Shown: positions 51,260 through 60,750, numbered from the stretch's first letter. The stretch: DNA of 64,000 nt from Methanofollis formosanus (GCF_019633745.1 NZ_CP037968.1:186001-250000); one strand, 5' to 3'. Translations and numbers: made by a program. Notes: generated by a model from the sequence alone, not told the origin.

Positions 51260-51788
51260 GCGGGTCGGGTCCCTCCCGGTCCCCACCTCGTTGCACCTCC
51301 CGTACGGCCGCGATCTCAGGAGCGTCCATGCCGCCGAGCAGCGCGACGATCGCCTGCACGTACGGCTCCTGCCGCGTCATACTCGGAGACGCACGCGGAT
51401 CATCGCGCCCTCCTTTCCGCCCCATCTTCTCATGCCCGGTGGCGATATAATACAGAAAATCTTCTTTCGGGAGACCCCACCGGCAGTTCACCTGGAGCCT
51501 GACAAAATCCGGGTTCTTCGGATTGGGGGAGAGCAGTGCACGGGTGCCGGGGAGCGGGACCGGCGCCCCGTCCTTCGAGCCGGCAAGGGCGATCACCTGC
51601 CGCCACAGAGGATCGCAGGCGCTCGCCGCGTCGGGACAGGACCGGCAAAACCGGTTCGACGGCGGCGTGCCGTCGCCGAGATAGCACCGGCAGAAGTTTC
51701 CATCCATAGACGGTTCTTCGGCGGAGAAGCAATCAAGGGATCGCCCGACCGACCTGAAAAAAGAATTTTTTCGAGCGTATCGAGTCAC
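51237..51788 (-). CDS. Hypothetical Cys-containing protein
   Basis: 183 residues from a GTG whose TGA overlap (GTGA) with the upstream gene suggests coupled translation; an internal ATG at 51707 (MDGNFCRCYLGDG) is the alternative. Cys residues in NFCRCYLGD, RFCRSCPDAASAC may bind a metal. NPDFVRLQVNCRWGLPKEDF looks like a conserved core. No family is recognised. The 3' end overlaps the convergent ABC-class ATPase gene by 23 bases. Confidence 0.6.
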   Translation of the reverse strand: MTRYARKNSFFRSVGRSLDCFSAEEPSMDGNFCRCYLGDGTPPSNRFCRSCPDAASACDPLWRQVIALAGSKDGAPVPLPGTRALLSPNPKNPDFVRLQVNCRWGLPKEDFLYYIATGHEKMGRKGGRDDPRASPSMTRQEPYVQAIVALLGGMDAPEIAAVREVQRGGDREGPDPPTGSARP

Positions 51789-53020
51789 GCCTTTTTCCCG
51801 TGTATCACCAGCCCGAAAGGATGGGCGATCACCTGCCAGCCGGTCAGGTGCGAACGCCCGAGCAGATCCATGATCTCCTCCCTGGTATACGCCGCCCTGA
51901 CCGAAGACTCAAAACCGGGCCTGATCTCCGGCGGTTCGCAGGAGTCGTACATCTGCCGGTAGATCCCGGGTGAGAGATCGCGCCTGAGGTCGGTGATGCA
52001 GAATCGCCCGCCCACCTTCAAGACCCGTGAGATCTCATCAAAAACCCTTTCCGGAGACTCCCATTCGTGGAGGGAACCGTTCGAAAAAACCGCATCAAAG
52101 ACGCCGTCTTCAAACGGCATCGCAAGGGCGTTGCCTTCCTGGTATCGGACCCTCGCCGTCAGACCGTAGCCGGCGGCGTTCTTTTCTGCAGAGGCGATCA
52201 TTGCCTGACTGATCTCAAGACCGACCAGCCTGGTCTCTTCGGTTGCCTTCAACCACTCCAGACCGAGATAGCCTGGGCCCGGTCCAATTTCGAGGGCCGT
52301 ACCCGCCCTGATCCCGGATTCGAGGAGCCCCCCAAGAGGGAGGTGCCCCGCGTCCCTCAGGTTCTTCTGCATCTCTTCATAGAATTCGACGATCATCTCG
52401 TCCTGGATGCCGTCATCGGTTTCCGGTATTCTCTCTTCAAACATCTGTTTCACCTGTTCTTCTTCATCTGCATGATATCGTGCATCGGCCACTTCTTCAA
52501 GCCTTAGGAGTCTGCCCTCTTTCACGACCGTCATCGGCACATGCAGGCGGTCCCGGGATCGTTTCAGATCCTGAAGCACGCCTGAAAACGACGTCTCGTC
52601 ATGGACGCCGGTGAACTTCGCACACAGCCGGGCAAACTCCTGCTGCTCTTCCCCTGTCAGCTGCGCCATCCCCTCTTCGAGGTACGCGAAGAGACGCCCT
52701 TCTATCGCAAGGAGCCACTCTTCCCCTTTTCTGGTGGGGGCGATATAGTAGGCCCGCCGGTCGTCCGGGCTCCTGACCCTGCGGACATATCCCTCTTTTT
52801 CGAGATGGTTGATGTGATCGGTGGCGGTGCTCCGGGAGACACCGAGCATGCCGGCGACATCCCCCATGCAGATCCTGGAGAAGTAGGCAGAGTAGAGGAT
52901 CTCCGTGGCAGCAGGGGAGAGGGGACTTTTTCGTCCCCGGTCGACCTCCCCGAGCATATTCATGGCGATCTGCACCATTCCCAGCGAGAGGCGGATGCGT
53001 GCGATTGTGGGCATGCCCAT
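51785..53020 (-). CDS. MarR-type HTH fused to a SAM-dependent methyltransferase
   Basis: 411 residues. The first ~150 residues are a MarR-like winged helix (AYFSRICMGDVAGMLGVSRS, TATDHINHLEKEGYVRRVRS, the DDRRAYYIAPTRKG wing). Residues ~210-400 are a class I methyltransferase: ALEIGPGPGYLGLEWLKA, ARVRYQEGNALAMPFEDGVF, DAVFSNGSLHEW, VLKVGGRFCITDL. A regulator whose own domain methylates a small molecule, or that senses SAM, is possible. ATG candidates lie at 53020 and 53014 (MGMPTIARIR). The downstream hypothetical gene overlaps its stop. Confidence 0.85.
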   Translation of the reverse strand: MGMPTIARIRLSLGMVQIAMNMLGEVDRGRKSPLSPAATEILYSAYFSRICMGDVAGMLGVSRSTATDHINHLEKEGYVRRVRSPDDRRAYYIAPTRKGEEWLLAIEGRLFAYLEEGMAQLTGEEQQEFARLCAKFTGVHDETSFSGVLQDLKRSRDRLHVPMTVVKEGRLLRLEEVADARYHADEEEQVKQMFEERIPETDDGIQDEMIVEFYEEMQKNLRDAGHLPLGGLLESGIRAGTALEIGPGPGYLGLEWLKATEETRLVGLEISQAMIASAEKNAAGYGLTARVRYQEGNALAMPFEDGVFDAVFSNGSLHEWESPERVFDEISRVLKVGGRFCITDLRRDLSPGIYRQMYDSCEPPEIRPGFESSVRAAYTREEIMDLLGRSHLTGWQVIAHPFGLVIHGKKA

Positions 53021-53201
53021 ACTATGGTGTACGGCGATGCCGGCAATAAATGTTACGGATATCCGTAGTATTTCCTGGCCGGGCATACCTGCTGACGGTC
53101 AGGTCCGGGCAGAAGAGGTGACGAACGCCGGCATCCGCCATGCTTGTCAGACAGAGGGCACGGGACCGGACACGGCGACCGGCCCCGAAAAAAATATGGC
53201 C

Positions 53202-54263
53202 TCACTCAGGGCCGTTTTTGCACGTCTTCTCCCCGAAGATGCCGGAGACCCCGAGCAGACCATTGATCCACCGCAACTCGTCGCTGCACTGGAACAGGAT
53301 GATCAGGAGGAGCGTGATCGGCACGGCAAAGATCATGCCTGGCAGACCCAGGATCCAGCCCCAGACGATGAGCGAGAGGATGACGACGAGCGGCGGCATC
53401 TCGAACCGCTTCGACGCGATCCTGGCATAGACCGGGTTCTCGACGACGGCGTTGAGGAGGATGACGATCCCCACGACCGCCGCCGCCCCCCAGAGACCGT
53501 ACTGGAGCCAGGCAAAGAAGATTGCCGGGATGGCAGCGAGGATGAGGCCGATATAGGGGATGAAGGCCAGGATGAAGGTGAGGGTCCCCCACAAGACGGC
53601 CGAATGGATCCCCATCAGCCAGAGCGAGAGGCCGAAGAGGACGCCGTGGATGAGGTTCGCCTCGGTCCTGACGATCACGAAATCCATCATGAGTCCGCTC
53701 ATCTTCTCGATCCCGACAAAGGCCCCTGGTTCACGCACCAGCCCCCGCTTCAGGCGTTCGGAGATCTGGGGGATCTCCAGGACGGCGAATATCGTCATGA
53801 TCAGGATGAAGAAGAGGTACATGAGTGCATTCCCGAGCCCGATGGCATAGGGCTCGACGAACGTGACGACGTCTGCGAGATGGAAGGACGAGGGAGCGAA
53901 CGCGGAGGTATCGATGCCGACGTCATGGAAGAGCGCCAGCAGGTCGGCGAGACGCATCTGCAGGTCGGCCTGGTAGGTCGGCAGGTCGTTGATCAGCGTC
54001 TCGAAGGAGCGGACGGTGATCACCACCCCGATGATCAGCACCACGGCGGCGACGGCCGAGATGACGCCCATGGCGGCGAGGTCGGGCAGACCCCGTTTCC
54101 TGAGCATCTCCATTGCCGGGAGGGTCAGGATGGTCAGGATCAGGGATATGAGGAGGAGGTTGACGATATATGAACAATACCGCATTCCGATGACGATCAC
54201 GACGAGTGCCGCCATGATGGCCAGGGACTGCAGTGTGCCGGAGAATTCTAAAGGACGGTCCAT
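53202..54263 (-). CDS. AI-2E (PF01594) family transporter
   Basis: 353 residues with about eight hydrophobic segments. The layout is typical of the family: N-terminal helix trio, a long amphipathic middle (FETLINDLPTYQADLQMRLA), then the conserved GTLTFILAFIPYIGLILAAI, AVVENPVYARIASKRFEMPP and VVILSLIVWGWILGLPGMIF motifs. Members export small molecules or act as Na+/H+ antiporters; the name from autoinducer-2 export should not be taken as function here. It is single and starts just after a TATA-like TATAGTATAAC. Confidence 0.87.
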   Translation of the reverse strand: MDRPLEFSGTLQSLAIMAALVVIVIGMRYCSYIVNLLLISLILTILTLPAMEMLRKRGLPDLAAMGVISAVAAVVLIIGVVITVRSFETLINDLPTYQADLQMRLADLLALFHDVGIDTSAFAPSSFHLADVVTFVEPYAIGLGNALMYLFFILIMTIFAVLEIPQISERLKRGLVREPGAFVGIEKMSGLMMDFVIVRTEANLIHGVLFGLSLWLMGIHSAVLWGTLTFILAFIPYIGLILAAIPAIFFAWLQYGLWGAAAVVGIVILLNAVVENPVYARIASKRFEMPPLVVILSLIVWGWILGLPGMIFAVPITLLLIILFQCSDELRWINGLLGVSGIFGEKTCKNGPE

Positions 54264-54368
54264 AGTATAACTCTGCGTCGTACTGGGGGACGATAGGATA
54301 TCATCTTTGGGAATCGATCCGGGGGAAGGACGAGGTTATATCATATTTTCATCCCGTATTTCGTCGGT

Positions 54369-54728
54369 CTAGAGCACACAGTCCCGGCAGTCCTGCGACC
54401 CGCAGGCGATGTTGTCGATCTTCCACTTCAGCGCCCATCGCTTGATCTCCCTGATGACGTCGATGATCTCGACGCCGCTCTCGGTCAGGCCGTACTCGCT
54501 CTTCACCGGGAACGTGGAGGCCTCCACCTGTTTCCAGATCAGTCCTTCCTCTTCGAGTTCTTTCAACCGGGCGGAGAGGACTTTCGAGGTGATGCCCGGG
54601 AGTGCGTCTTTGAGTTCTGAAAATCGCCGGGTGTATTCGGTGCCCTTGTAGAGTTCCAGGAGGACGAGGAGCGTCCACTTCTTTCCCAGATATGTGAGCG
54701 TTGCGTTGACGGTGCACCCTTCCTGCAT
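54369..54728 (-). CDS. HxlR-family transcription regulator
   Basis: 119 residues of the HxlR winged-helix family: GCTVNATLTYLGKKWTLLVL, RRFSELKDALPGITSKVLSA and RLKELEEEGLIWKQVEASTF then VKSEYGLTESGVEIIDVI. Cys residues are present near both ends (EGCTV; IACGSQDCRDCVL); the C-terminal cluster could sense redox or metal. The start MQEGCTV was chosen by family length; [10 protein letters not shown] at 54773 is possible but lies in the operator. Divergent from hcp, so it probably controls hcp. Confidence 0.87.
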   Translation of the reverse strand: MQEGCTVNATLTYLGKKWTLLVLLELYKGTEYTRRFSELKDALPGITSKVLSARLKELEEEGLIWKQVEASTFPVKSEYGLTESGVEIIDVIREIKRWALKWKIDNIACGSQDCRDCVL

Positions 54729-54765
54729 GGTATAGTGGTAGAAACTTTCTGCCTCATATAGTTTG

Positions 54766-54799
54766 GTATACATTGTATACTTTGTATCAATAAGATACA
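54766..54799. promoter_or_regulatory. Two palindromes between the HxlR gene and hcp
   Basis: GTATACATTGTATAC (54766-54780, 6-base arms) and TGTATCAATAAGATACA (54783-54799, 6-base arms) lie side by side ahead of hcp and across the 5' end of the HxlR gene. They are likely binding sites for the HxlR dimer. Confidence 0.65.
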
Positions 54800-54815
54800 G
54801 CGAAGGAGCCAGAGC

Positions 54816-56441
54816 ATGTATTGCTATCAGTGTGAAGAGGCCGCACGAGGGTGCGGATGCACGACTGTCGGTGTCTGCGGCAAGGACGCCGAGACCGCCG
54901 GACTTCAGGACGTCCTGATCTACCTGACCAGGGGAATCGCGGTGCGCAACCTCGTGGCGATGGAACACGGGGTGGGGAATAAAGAGGCCGGGACGTTCAT
55001 CGCCGAGGCCCTCTTTGCGACCCTGACCAACGTGAACTTTGACCGGGTGCGTTTCCGCGACTATATCGCCCGTGCGATCGCGATCCGCGACGCCCTCCCG
55101 CCTGCCGGCGAGGACGAGCCCGACGCCTGCACCTGGACACCGGCAAACGACGCCGGGATCGCGGCGAAGGCAGACGAGGTGGGTGTGCTCGCGACCGCCG
55201 ACGAAGACGTGCGGTCTCTGCGCGAACTCCTCGTCTACGCCCTGAAGGGCGTCGGCGCATACTACTACCACGCCGCCGCCCTCGGGTATGAGGACGACGA
55301 GGTCACGGCCTTCATCCAGAGAGCGCTTGCGTCCACCCTCCGCGACCTCACCGTCGACGAGATGGTCGGCATCGTGCTGGAGTGCGGCGGCGTGGGCGTG
55401 CAGGTGCTCGCCCTCCTCGACACCGCGAACACCGCGACCTTCGGCACCCCGGCGATCACCGCGGTCAGGACGGCGCCGGGCACGCGGCCGGGCATCCTCG
55501 TCACCGGCCACGACCTCAAAGATCTCAAGGACCTCCTCGACCAGACCGAGGGGACGGGCGTGGACGTGTACACCCATGGCGAGATGCTCCCCGCCCACGC
55601 CTACCCGATGTTCACAGAGTACGAACACCTGATCGGCAACTACGGCGGATCGTGGCCCTTCCAGAAAGAGGAGTTCGAGGCCTTCAACGGCCCGGTGCTC
55701 GTCACCACCAACTGTCTCATCCCGCCGAAGGCGTCGTACCGGGACCGCATCTACACCACCGGCCCGGTCGGGTTTGCCGGGTGCACCCACATCCCGGACG
55801 CCGCGGACGGCACCAGGGACTTCTCGGCCGTGATCGAGCACGCACGACACTGCCGGCCCCCGAAGAACCTGCACGGCAGGGTAAGGCCCCGGGATCTCAT
55901 CACCGGGTGCGCCCATGGTGCGGTGCTCTCCATCGCCGACACCGTCGTCGATGCGGTGAAGGCGGGCGCGATCCGGCGGTTCATCGTCATGGCAGGCTGC
56001 GACGGGCGGCAGAGCGAGCGTTCCTACTACACCGAGTTCGCAAAGGCCCTGCCCAGGGACACCGTGATCCTGACCGCGGGCTGCGCCAAGTTCCGCTACA
56101 ACAGCCTCGACCTTGGCGACATCGGCGGCATCCCCCGCGTCCTCGATGCCGGCCAGTGCAATGACTGCTACTCCCTGGTGGTGATCGCACAGGCGCTCGC
56201 GAAGGCCTTCGACGTCGGGATCAACGACCTGCCCATCTCGTACAACATCGCCTGGTACGAGCAGAAGGCGGTGCTCGTCCTCCTCGCCCTCCTCAACCTG
56301 GGCGTGAAGAACATCACCCTCGGCCCCCGCCTCCCCGCCTTCGTCTCCCCCGGCGTGCTGAAGGTGCTCGTCGAGAACTTCGGGATCAGGGCGAACACGA
56401 CCGTCGCCGAAGATCTGGCGCTGATGGTGCCCGAACACTGA
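54816..56441 (+). CDS. hcp: Hybrid cluster protein (hydroxylamine reductase type)
   Basis: 541 residues. The N-terminal cluster ligands are [19 protein letters not shown], a Cys-x2-Cys-x8-Cys-x5-Cys spacing typical of strict anaerobes. The hybrid cluster ligands are visible: [12 protein letters not shown] (His/Glu), [29 protein letters not shown] and [10 protein letters not shown]. Established role: reduction of hydroxylamine in vitro and detoxification of nitric oxide in vivo, in the cytoplasm. A GAAGGAG ribosome site precedes the ATG. It is divergent from an HxlR regulator that probably derepresses it on nitrosative or redox stress. Confidence 0.95.
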   Translation: MYCYQCEEAARGCGCTTVGVCGKDAETAGLQDVLIYLTRGIAVRNLVAMEHGVGNKEAGTFIAEALFATLTNVNFDRVRFRDYIARAIAIRDALPPAGEDEPDACTWTPANDAGIAAKADEVGVLATADEDVRSLRELLVYALKGVGAYYYHAAALGYEDDEVTAFIQRALASTLRDLTVDEMVGIVLECGGVGVQVLALLDTANTATFGTPAITAVRTAPGTRPGILVTGHDLKDLKDLLDQTEGTGVDVYTHGEMLPAHAYPMFTEYEHLIGNYGGSWPFQKEEFEAFNGPVLVTTNCLIPPKASYRDRIYTTGPVGFAGCTHIPDAADGTRDFSAVIEHARHCRPPKNLHGRVRPRDLITGCAHGAVLSIADTVVDAVKAGAIRRFIVMAGCDGRQSERSYYTEFAKALPRDTVILTAGCAKFRYNSLDLGDIGGIPRVLDAGQCNDCYSLVVIAQALAKAFDVGINDLPISYNIAWYEQKAVLVLLALLNLGVKNITLGPRLPAFVSPGVLKVLVENFGIRANTTVAEDLALMVPEH

Positions 56442-56474
56442 CGGCCGATCTTTTCACTTTTTTTGTGGCCCGCC

Positions 56475-57077
56475 CTACAGGATCTCGACCTCGTCTTCCT
56501 GCGTCATACGCACCCGCTCCTCGTAGGCGTCGGGATCGCGGGCGTACTCCCTGATGGCCCGGATCTCCTCTGCCGCCCGCCCGCTCAACGCGGCCTGCAC
56601 CGCGGCGAGGTCGGCGTCGGAACGCGTGAGCACGGCCGCCATCACCGGCGAGAGGTAGTCCTCTTTTCGCACCGCATCGCCTTCGGCGGCCAGGTGCTCT
56701 ACAACCGCCCGGCCGTCGCCCAGGACGGCGAGGAGGTGGAGGGCGTGCCTCACCGCCGTGCGGTCGTCGCCGGCACGTTCGAGAACGGCGCGAAGCCGCA
56801 CGGCCGCCGCGTCGCGGTCTCCCGGCAGCGTCCCCTGCCGCATCGCCGAGGTGTACACAATCTTAAGGGCCGTCCGCGCCCCCCGCCCCCCGAGGTCGAG
56901 CACCGCGGCGACTATGTCGAGGTCCGCGGGTGTGAGCGGGTGCACCGCCTTGTACAGGAGGAGGTCGTGGAGGGCGGCATGGACCGCCTCGTCGTCCCCG
57001 GCCGCCAGGGCTTTCTCCAGGTCGGCGGTCAGAAGAATCGTCCTATCGTCGTCCTGCATCATATTCCCGGAGATCAC
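56475..57077 (-). CDS. Helical-repeat hypothetical protein
   Basis: 200 residues, predominantly helical with HEAT-like pairs (LEKALAAGDDEAVHAALHDL, LRAVLERAGDDRTAVRHALH, LADLAAVQAALSGRAAEEI style). No catalytic motif and no family recognised. The start may be any of the first Met residues (MISGNMMQDDD). Converges with hcp and diverges from the next small gene. Confidence 0.6.
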   Translation of the reverse strand: MISGNMMQDDDRTILLTADLEKALAAGDDEAVHAALHDLLLYKAVHPLTPADLDIVAAVLDLGGRGARTALKIVYTSAMRQGTLPGDRDAAAVRLRAVLERAGDDRTAVRHALHLLAVLGDGRAVVEHLAAEGDAVRKEDYLSPVMAAVLTRSDADLAAVQAALSGRAAEEIRAIREYARDPDAYEERVRMTQEDEVEIL

Positions 57078-57177
57078 TCACCATGGCGAGGCATGAAGGT
57101 GCCGTTGGCCGACGAAGACGACCCGCCACAAGGTTGATACCTGCCGCCCCCGACTCTCAATCATCGAGGAAGAGACA

Positions 57178-57441
57178 ATGCTGCATACCCGCGAGATCAT
57201 CAAACAACTCTGGGATGCCCAGGGATACGGCAACCTCGCCATCTGGGAGGATGGATCCACCGAGGTGGTGGCGCCGGGATCGAACCCTGAAAAAGGTGGG
57301 AGAGCGCCCCTGCTCGTGCTCAAACCCATCGCCCTGGTGGCCGGGTTTCCGATGCTCGACTATGCCCTCCATGACGCCGAACTCCTGGCCGGGATCGAGA
57401 CGGCGGTCCGGGACGCCGGTGGGGAGATCGTGCGGGACTGA
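57178..57441 (+). CDS. Small conserved hypothetical protein
   Basis: 87 residues, MLHTREIIKQLWDAQGYGNL then AIWEDGSTEVVAPGSNPEKG. It has the balanced composition of a real protein, with an alpha/beta pattern, but no known family. A GAGGAAGAGACA stretch ahead of the ATG supplies the ribosome site. Confidence 0.65.
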   Translation: MLHTREIIKQLWDAQGYGNLAIWEDGSTEVVAPGSNPEKGGRAPLLVLKPIALVAGFPMLDYALHDAELLAGIETAVRDAGGEIVRD

Positions 57442-57567
57442 AGGGGATTTCCCCTCTCCACCCCGGCGCTTCCATGCCGCAGACCTGGTTTCCCCTGCCA
57501 AACACAGGTGGAATCTGCATAGAATCAGGGCTCAGCATTACTGCTCTGCATTTCCCCACCCAAGGAT

Positions 57568-57592
57568 TCATCACCTATAAGTATCATCATAT
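57568..57592 (+). promoter_or_regulatory. TATA element of the RRM gene
   Basis: CACCTATAAGTATCATCATATAAG contains two TATAAG boxes 20-40 bases ahead of the ATG at 57608, which is preceded by GTGGAG. A short-leader transcript is expected. Confidence 0.5.
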
Positions 57593-57607
57593 AAGTGGAG
57601 ACCTGTA

Positions 57608-57868
57608 ATGGAAACCAGCAAGTTGTATGTCGGAAACCTGACATATTCGGTAACTGAAGATCAGTTGGAAGAATTGTTTTCCCAGTACGGCGACGTCAAG
57701 AGCGTCCGCGTCATTGAGCGCAAGGGATTCGGATTCGTTGAGATGGGCACCCCCGAGGAAGCCGAGAGCGCCAAGGAAGCCCTGAACGAGACCGAGTTTG
57801 AAGGGCGCACGCTTCGGATCGACGAGGCCCGCCCGCCGCGCCCGCGCAACGAATACCGGAGATACTGA
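57608..57868 (+). CDS. RRM-type RNA-binding protein
   Basis: 86 residues, a single RNA recognition motif: RNP2 LYVGNLTYSV near residue 6 and RNP1 KGFGFVEM near 40, with EDQLEELFSQYGDVKSVRV between them and a basic tail (PPRPRNEYRRY). The aromatic RNP residues Tyr and Phe are present, so single-stranded RNA binding is likely. Similar small RRM proteins occur in cyanobacteria and some methanogens. A T-rich stretch (CTCTTTCTCCTTTTTTAGG) after the stop may end transcription. Confidence 0.92.
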   Translation: METSKLYVGNLTYSVTEDQLEELFSQYGDVKSVRVIERKGFGFVEMGTPEEAESAKEALNETEFEGRTLRIDEARPPRPRNEYRRY

Positions 57869-57941
57869 GTTTCTCTCTTTCTCCTTTTTTAGGATGTGCG
57901 ATCTGTCACATCCAGTCTAAACGCTGAGCGTCAGCGTTCTA

Positions 57942-58655
57942 TTATCGTCTTCCGACCGGCATCAGGTAGAGCGGACGCTCGTCCTCATTCATCCCGAGGA
58001 CGCGCCCGACCTCGTCGTCATGGAACGCCCCGATGGAGACGGCCCCGTGTCCGAGGGACGTGGCCTGGAGGTAGATGTTCTGCGCCGCATGCCCTGATTC
58101 CATGTGCACGTACCGGATCCCTCGCTCCCCGTACTTCCCGGTGGTCCGCTCGTACACGCCGGCGATCGCGATGACGGCCGCGGCGTCCCGGACCGCCGAC
58201 TGGTTGAGGGCCGCGCCTGCAAGGTCGCGCCTGACATCCCCCTCCGCCACTCGTTCGAGTCGGTGCTCTGCCGGGAGGTAGCGGTAGACGCCGGCGGGCA
58301 GGTCGGTCACCTCGCCGGCCGCCACGTAGACCTCAAGCGGGTACAGCGCCCCGGCCGACGGAGCGGTCCTGAAGCCCGACATCTCGTCGGTCACTCCCTG
58401 AGCGGCCCAGAGAAGTTGCGAGAGTTCGGCAAGGGTCAACGGCCCGTCGGCGTACTCCCGCACCGACCGCCGGGTTGCGAGCGCCTCCTCGATCGATCGT
58501 CCGCCGTTCTCGCGGGGCGCCGGGAGTTGTACGCTCTCCGCCTCGCTCTCGTTTGCCGGCGCCCCGACCTCCGGTGTCTGCAGTGCGGAGAAGACCACCG
58601 TCAACCCGACGATTATCACGATCGTAACAAAAAGCATGATCAGCAGATAGTTCAT
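57942..58655 (-). CDS. SagB-type nitroreductase/dehydrogenase with N-terminal membrane anchor
   Basis: 237 residues. The N-terminus is one membrane helix (YLLIMLFVTIVIIVGLTVVF), then a linker and a nitroreductase fold with SagB features: IEEALATRRSVREYADGPLT, LSQLLWAAQGVT, FRTAPSAGALYPLEVYV and MESGHAAQNIYLQATSLGHG. These bind FMN and reduce or oxidise small substrates; SagB members in thiazole clusters oxidise azolines, but no cyclodehydratase lies nearby. The ATG at 58655 follows GGAGGGG, so MNYLL is preferred over the earlier MGGVRM. The catalytic domain is probably outside the cell. Confidence 0.85.
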   Translation of the reverse strand: MNYLLIMLFVTIVIIVGLTVVFSALQTPEVGAPANESEAESVQLPAPRENGGRSIEEALATRRSVREYADGPLTLAELSQLLWAAQGVTDEMSGFRTAPSAGALYPLEVYVAAGEVTDLPAGVYRYLPAEHRLERVAEGDVRRDLAGAALNQSAVRDAAAVIAIAGVYERTTGKYGERGIRYVHMESGHAAQNIYLQATSLGHGAVSIGAFHDDEVGRVLGMNEDERPLYLMPVGRR

Positions 58656-58752
58656 CCTGACCCCTCCCATGTTGGGGCATACCCGACGACCTGGTATTTA
58701 TACCGCTCCCTTCACGGAGGGGCGTGAAAAAAGATGGCGATGGTTTCTTCAG

Positions 58753-59802
58753 TTACGCCCGGGCATCCTCGCCGAGGTGTTCGAGGAGGAAGGCCGCGAT
58801 CTCCTGGCGGGCGGCGGCGGCCTCGGGGACGGTGGAGCCCTCGAAGACGTGCCACATGCCTTCGTAGACGGTCAGCTCGGCGTCGACGCCGTTGTGTGTC
58901 ATCGTCTGGTGGAGTCGTGCGCACTCGCTCAGGAGGAGGTCGCGGGTGCCGGTGACGACGAGGGTGGGCGGGTAATCGGCGGAGAAGTTTGCGTAGAGCG
59001 GCGAGAGCAGCGGGTCGGTGTGGTCATGGCCTGCGGCGTAGATGGTGAACCCGGTGATGAGGGTCTCGCGGGAGAGGACCGGGTCGAGGCCGTCGTTGGT
59101 GTACAGGCTGTCGCTGCCGCCGGCCAGATCGACGGCCGGGGAGAGGAGGGCGAGGGCGGCAGGCATGGGGAGGTCGTTCTCGTGGGCCCTGACCATGGTG
59201 GCGAGGGCGAGGTTGCCGCCGGCCGAGTCGCCCATGACGACGACGTGTGCGGGGCCGTGCTCGGTGATCAGGGTTTCATAGACGGCGTAGCAGTCGTCAA
59301 GCGGTGCGGGGTAGGGGTGTTCGGGTGCAAGACGGTAGTCGACCGAGTAGACGGTGAGGCCGAGGTCCTGGGCGAAGAGGTAGGCCATGGGGTACTCGGC
59401 GTTGTTGAAGATCCAGTCGCCGCCGTGGATGTAGATGGCGATGGTCTCGGTCGGGGTGGCGTTTTCGGGCGTGATGACCAGTACCGGGACGCCGGCGATT
59501 TCTCCGGTCTCGGTGCTCTCCATCCGGCTGCGGAGTGCGTCGAGGGCCGGTTTCTTTGCTTCGGCGCTCATCGCCCTGGCCTTCTGCACCTCTTCGAGGG
59601 GGATGTTGGCCGGGACGGTGACGGCGGTGGTGGTCCTGAGGATCTCCTGCGCTTCGGCGCTGATGTCGGTGGGGATGGGAATGTCGGGGGTTGGTGTCGT
59701 CGGCGTTGTCGGCGCCGGGGTCTGGACGCATCCTGCGGCAATCATGGCGATTGCAAGGAGGAGGAGGGCGGCCAGGAGGCGATAGGCGGATGGTGTTTTC
59801 AT
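58753..59802 (-). CDS. Alpha/beta-hydrolase (HSL-type esterase), lipoprotein
   Basis: 349 residues. A signal with lipobox-like site (LLALLLLAIAMIAAGC order: LLLLAIAMIAAGCVQTP) is followed by a Thr/Pro-rich linker. The enzyme has the oxyanion motif IYIHGGDWIF, the nucleophile elbow VVMGDSAGGNLALA, the acid in TGTRDLLLSECA and the His in GMWHVFEG, the hormone-sensitive-lipase family pattern. It would hydrolyse short acyl esters at the cell surface. The ATG at 59802 follows GAGGTAGAG. Confidence 0.9.
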   Translation of the reverse strand: MKTPSAYRLLAALLLLAIAMIAAGCVQTPAPTTPTTPTPDIPIPTDISAEAQEILRTTTAVTVPANIPLEEVQKARAMSAEAKKPALDALRSRMESTETGEIAGVPVLVITPENATPTETIAIYIHGGDWIFNNAEYPMAYLFAQDLGLTVYSVDYRLAPEHPYPAPLDDCYAVYETLITEHGPAHVVVMGDSAGGNLALATMVRAHENDLPMPAALALLSPAVDLAGGSDSLYTNDGLDPVLSRETLITGFTIYAAGHDHTDPLLSPLYANFSADYPPTLVVTGTRDLLLSECARLHQTMTHNGVDAELTVYEGMWHVFEGSTVPEAAAARQEIAAFLLEHLGEDARA

Positions 59803-59832
59803 GATCTCTACCTCGGATATATTCTTTCTCAA

Positions 59833-60310
59833 AGGTTTTTCAGGGAACGATAAACGTCTTGTGATTTTTTAGGAAATATTTACAGGAGAGGCGGCGTTTT
59901 TTGACCCCGATGCCGGGTCGAGGCCATTGCAGGGATGACCGACCGTCGCGCTCCCTCGCGGTCACGCCGCAGCAAAATGTTCATTTCGGGCAGGAGATGG
60001 TCGTGCGGCGCCAAAGGATGGACGTTAAGAGGTGCGCGTGTGCATGGTGTTGATTGCAGCACGGCGCCGCACGGTCTGGAGATGTCGTCATCCCTATCGG
60101 GATATGGTGTGTGGACTGCACCTCCGGCCAATAGAATTGATCATTTGGGTATTTTATTGTTTTCACGCGTTCCAATTTCAAAATAGGCCCATATTTAAAG
60201 AGATTACTTCATGTTTATTCATTATAATTGTTAAAAATCAAGGAAAGAACGTTCTCAACCCCCCTGGCCTCCATCACCTTTTTGTTGTCAGGTGTCCTTC
60301 TAGTAGGAGA
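59833..60310. other. Intergenic region before tRNA-Leu
   Basis: No gene is supported. The right half is AT-rich; a TATA-like TTTAAAGAG-type stretch (near 60194) lies about 115 bases upstream of the tRNA. No palindromes of note. Confidence 0.4.
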
Positions 60311-60394
60311 GCGAGGGTAGCCAAGCTGGCCAAAGGCGCCGGACTTAAGATCCGGTCACGAAGGTGTCCATGGGTTCGAATCCCATCCCTCGCA
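60311..60394 (+). tRNA. tRNA-Leu (UAA)
   Basis: The acceptor stem GCGAGGG pairs with CCCTCGC, discriminator A. D arm GCC..GGC, anticodon stem CCGGA/TCCGG with loop CTTAAGA (anticodon TAA), a long variable arm (GTCACGAAGGTGTCC) typical of Leu, and T arm GGGTTCGAATCCC. CCA is not encoded. No intron is seen. Confidence 0.95.
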
Positions 60395-60750
60395 TTTATT
60401 CTCAGGGTTACAGTTAATTCACTTCTGGAATTGTCCATTTACTGATAGTGGGGAATTTCATGATCTGGTGAGGGAAGGTCTGCGAACTGTCAAAAAATGA
60501 AAATCTTTATTGTTGTACCGGACAGTTTCCTCAGGCGATTAAACTCAGACTGGCAGATTATGTCAGATTTGAGAGTTGATAAAATATTTTTAAATTACAC
60601 ATTGCCGACTGTTAAAAGTTGTAAAAATATCAGTTGTATTGGTCTGCTTTTCGTTTATTCGAAGATTTTTCAGGGTTTTACAGCGATACGGGTTTATAAG
60701 AAGAAAAAGATACGAATTAAACCAGACTTCGGCCTGAACGAGGAAACGGT
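60395..60750 (+). promoter_or_regulatory. AT-rich region after tRNA-Leu, with promoter of the small lysine-rich gene
   Basis: No protein is convincing here. GGGTTTATAAGAAG (near 60688) is a good TATA element about 55 bases ahead of the ATG at 60751. The stretch is clearly more AT-rich than the neighbouring genes. Confidence 0.5.

Noticed and set aside
54369-56438. Minus-strand frame of 689 codons over hcp
   Set aside because: Only the last ~119 codons (HxlR regulator) are real; the remainder is antisense to hcp.
60311-60394. tRNA-Leu as attachment site for an integrated element
   Set aside because: No integrase gene and no repeat of the tRNA 3' end could be found in the window.
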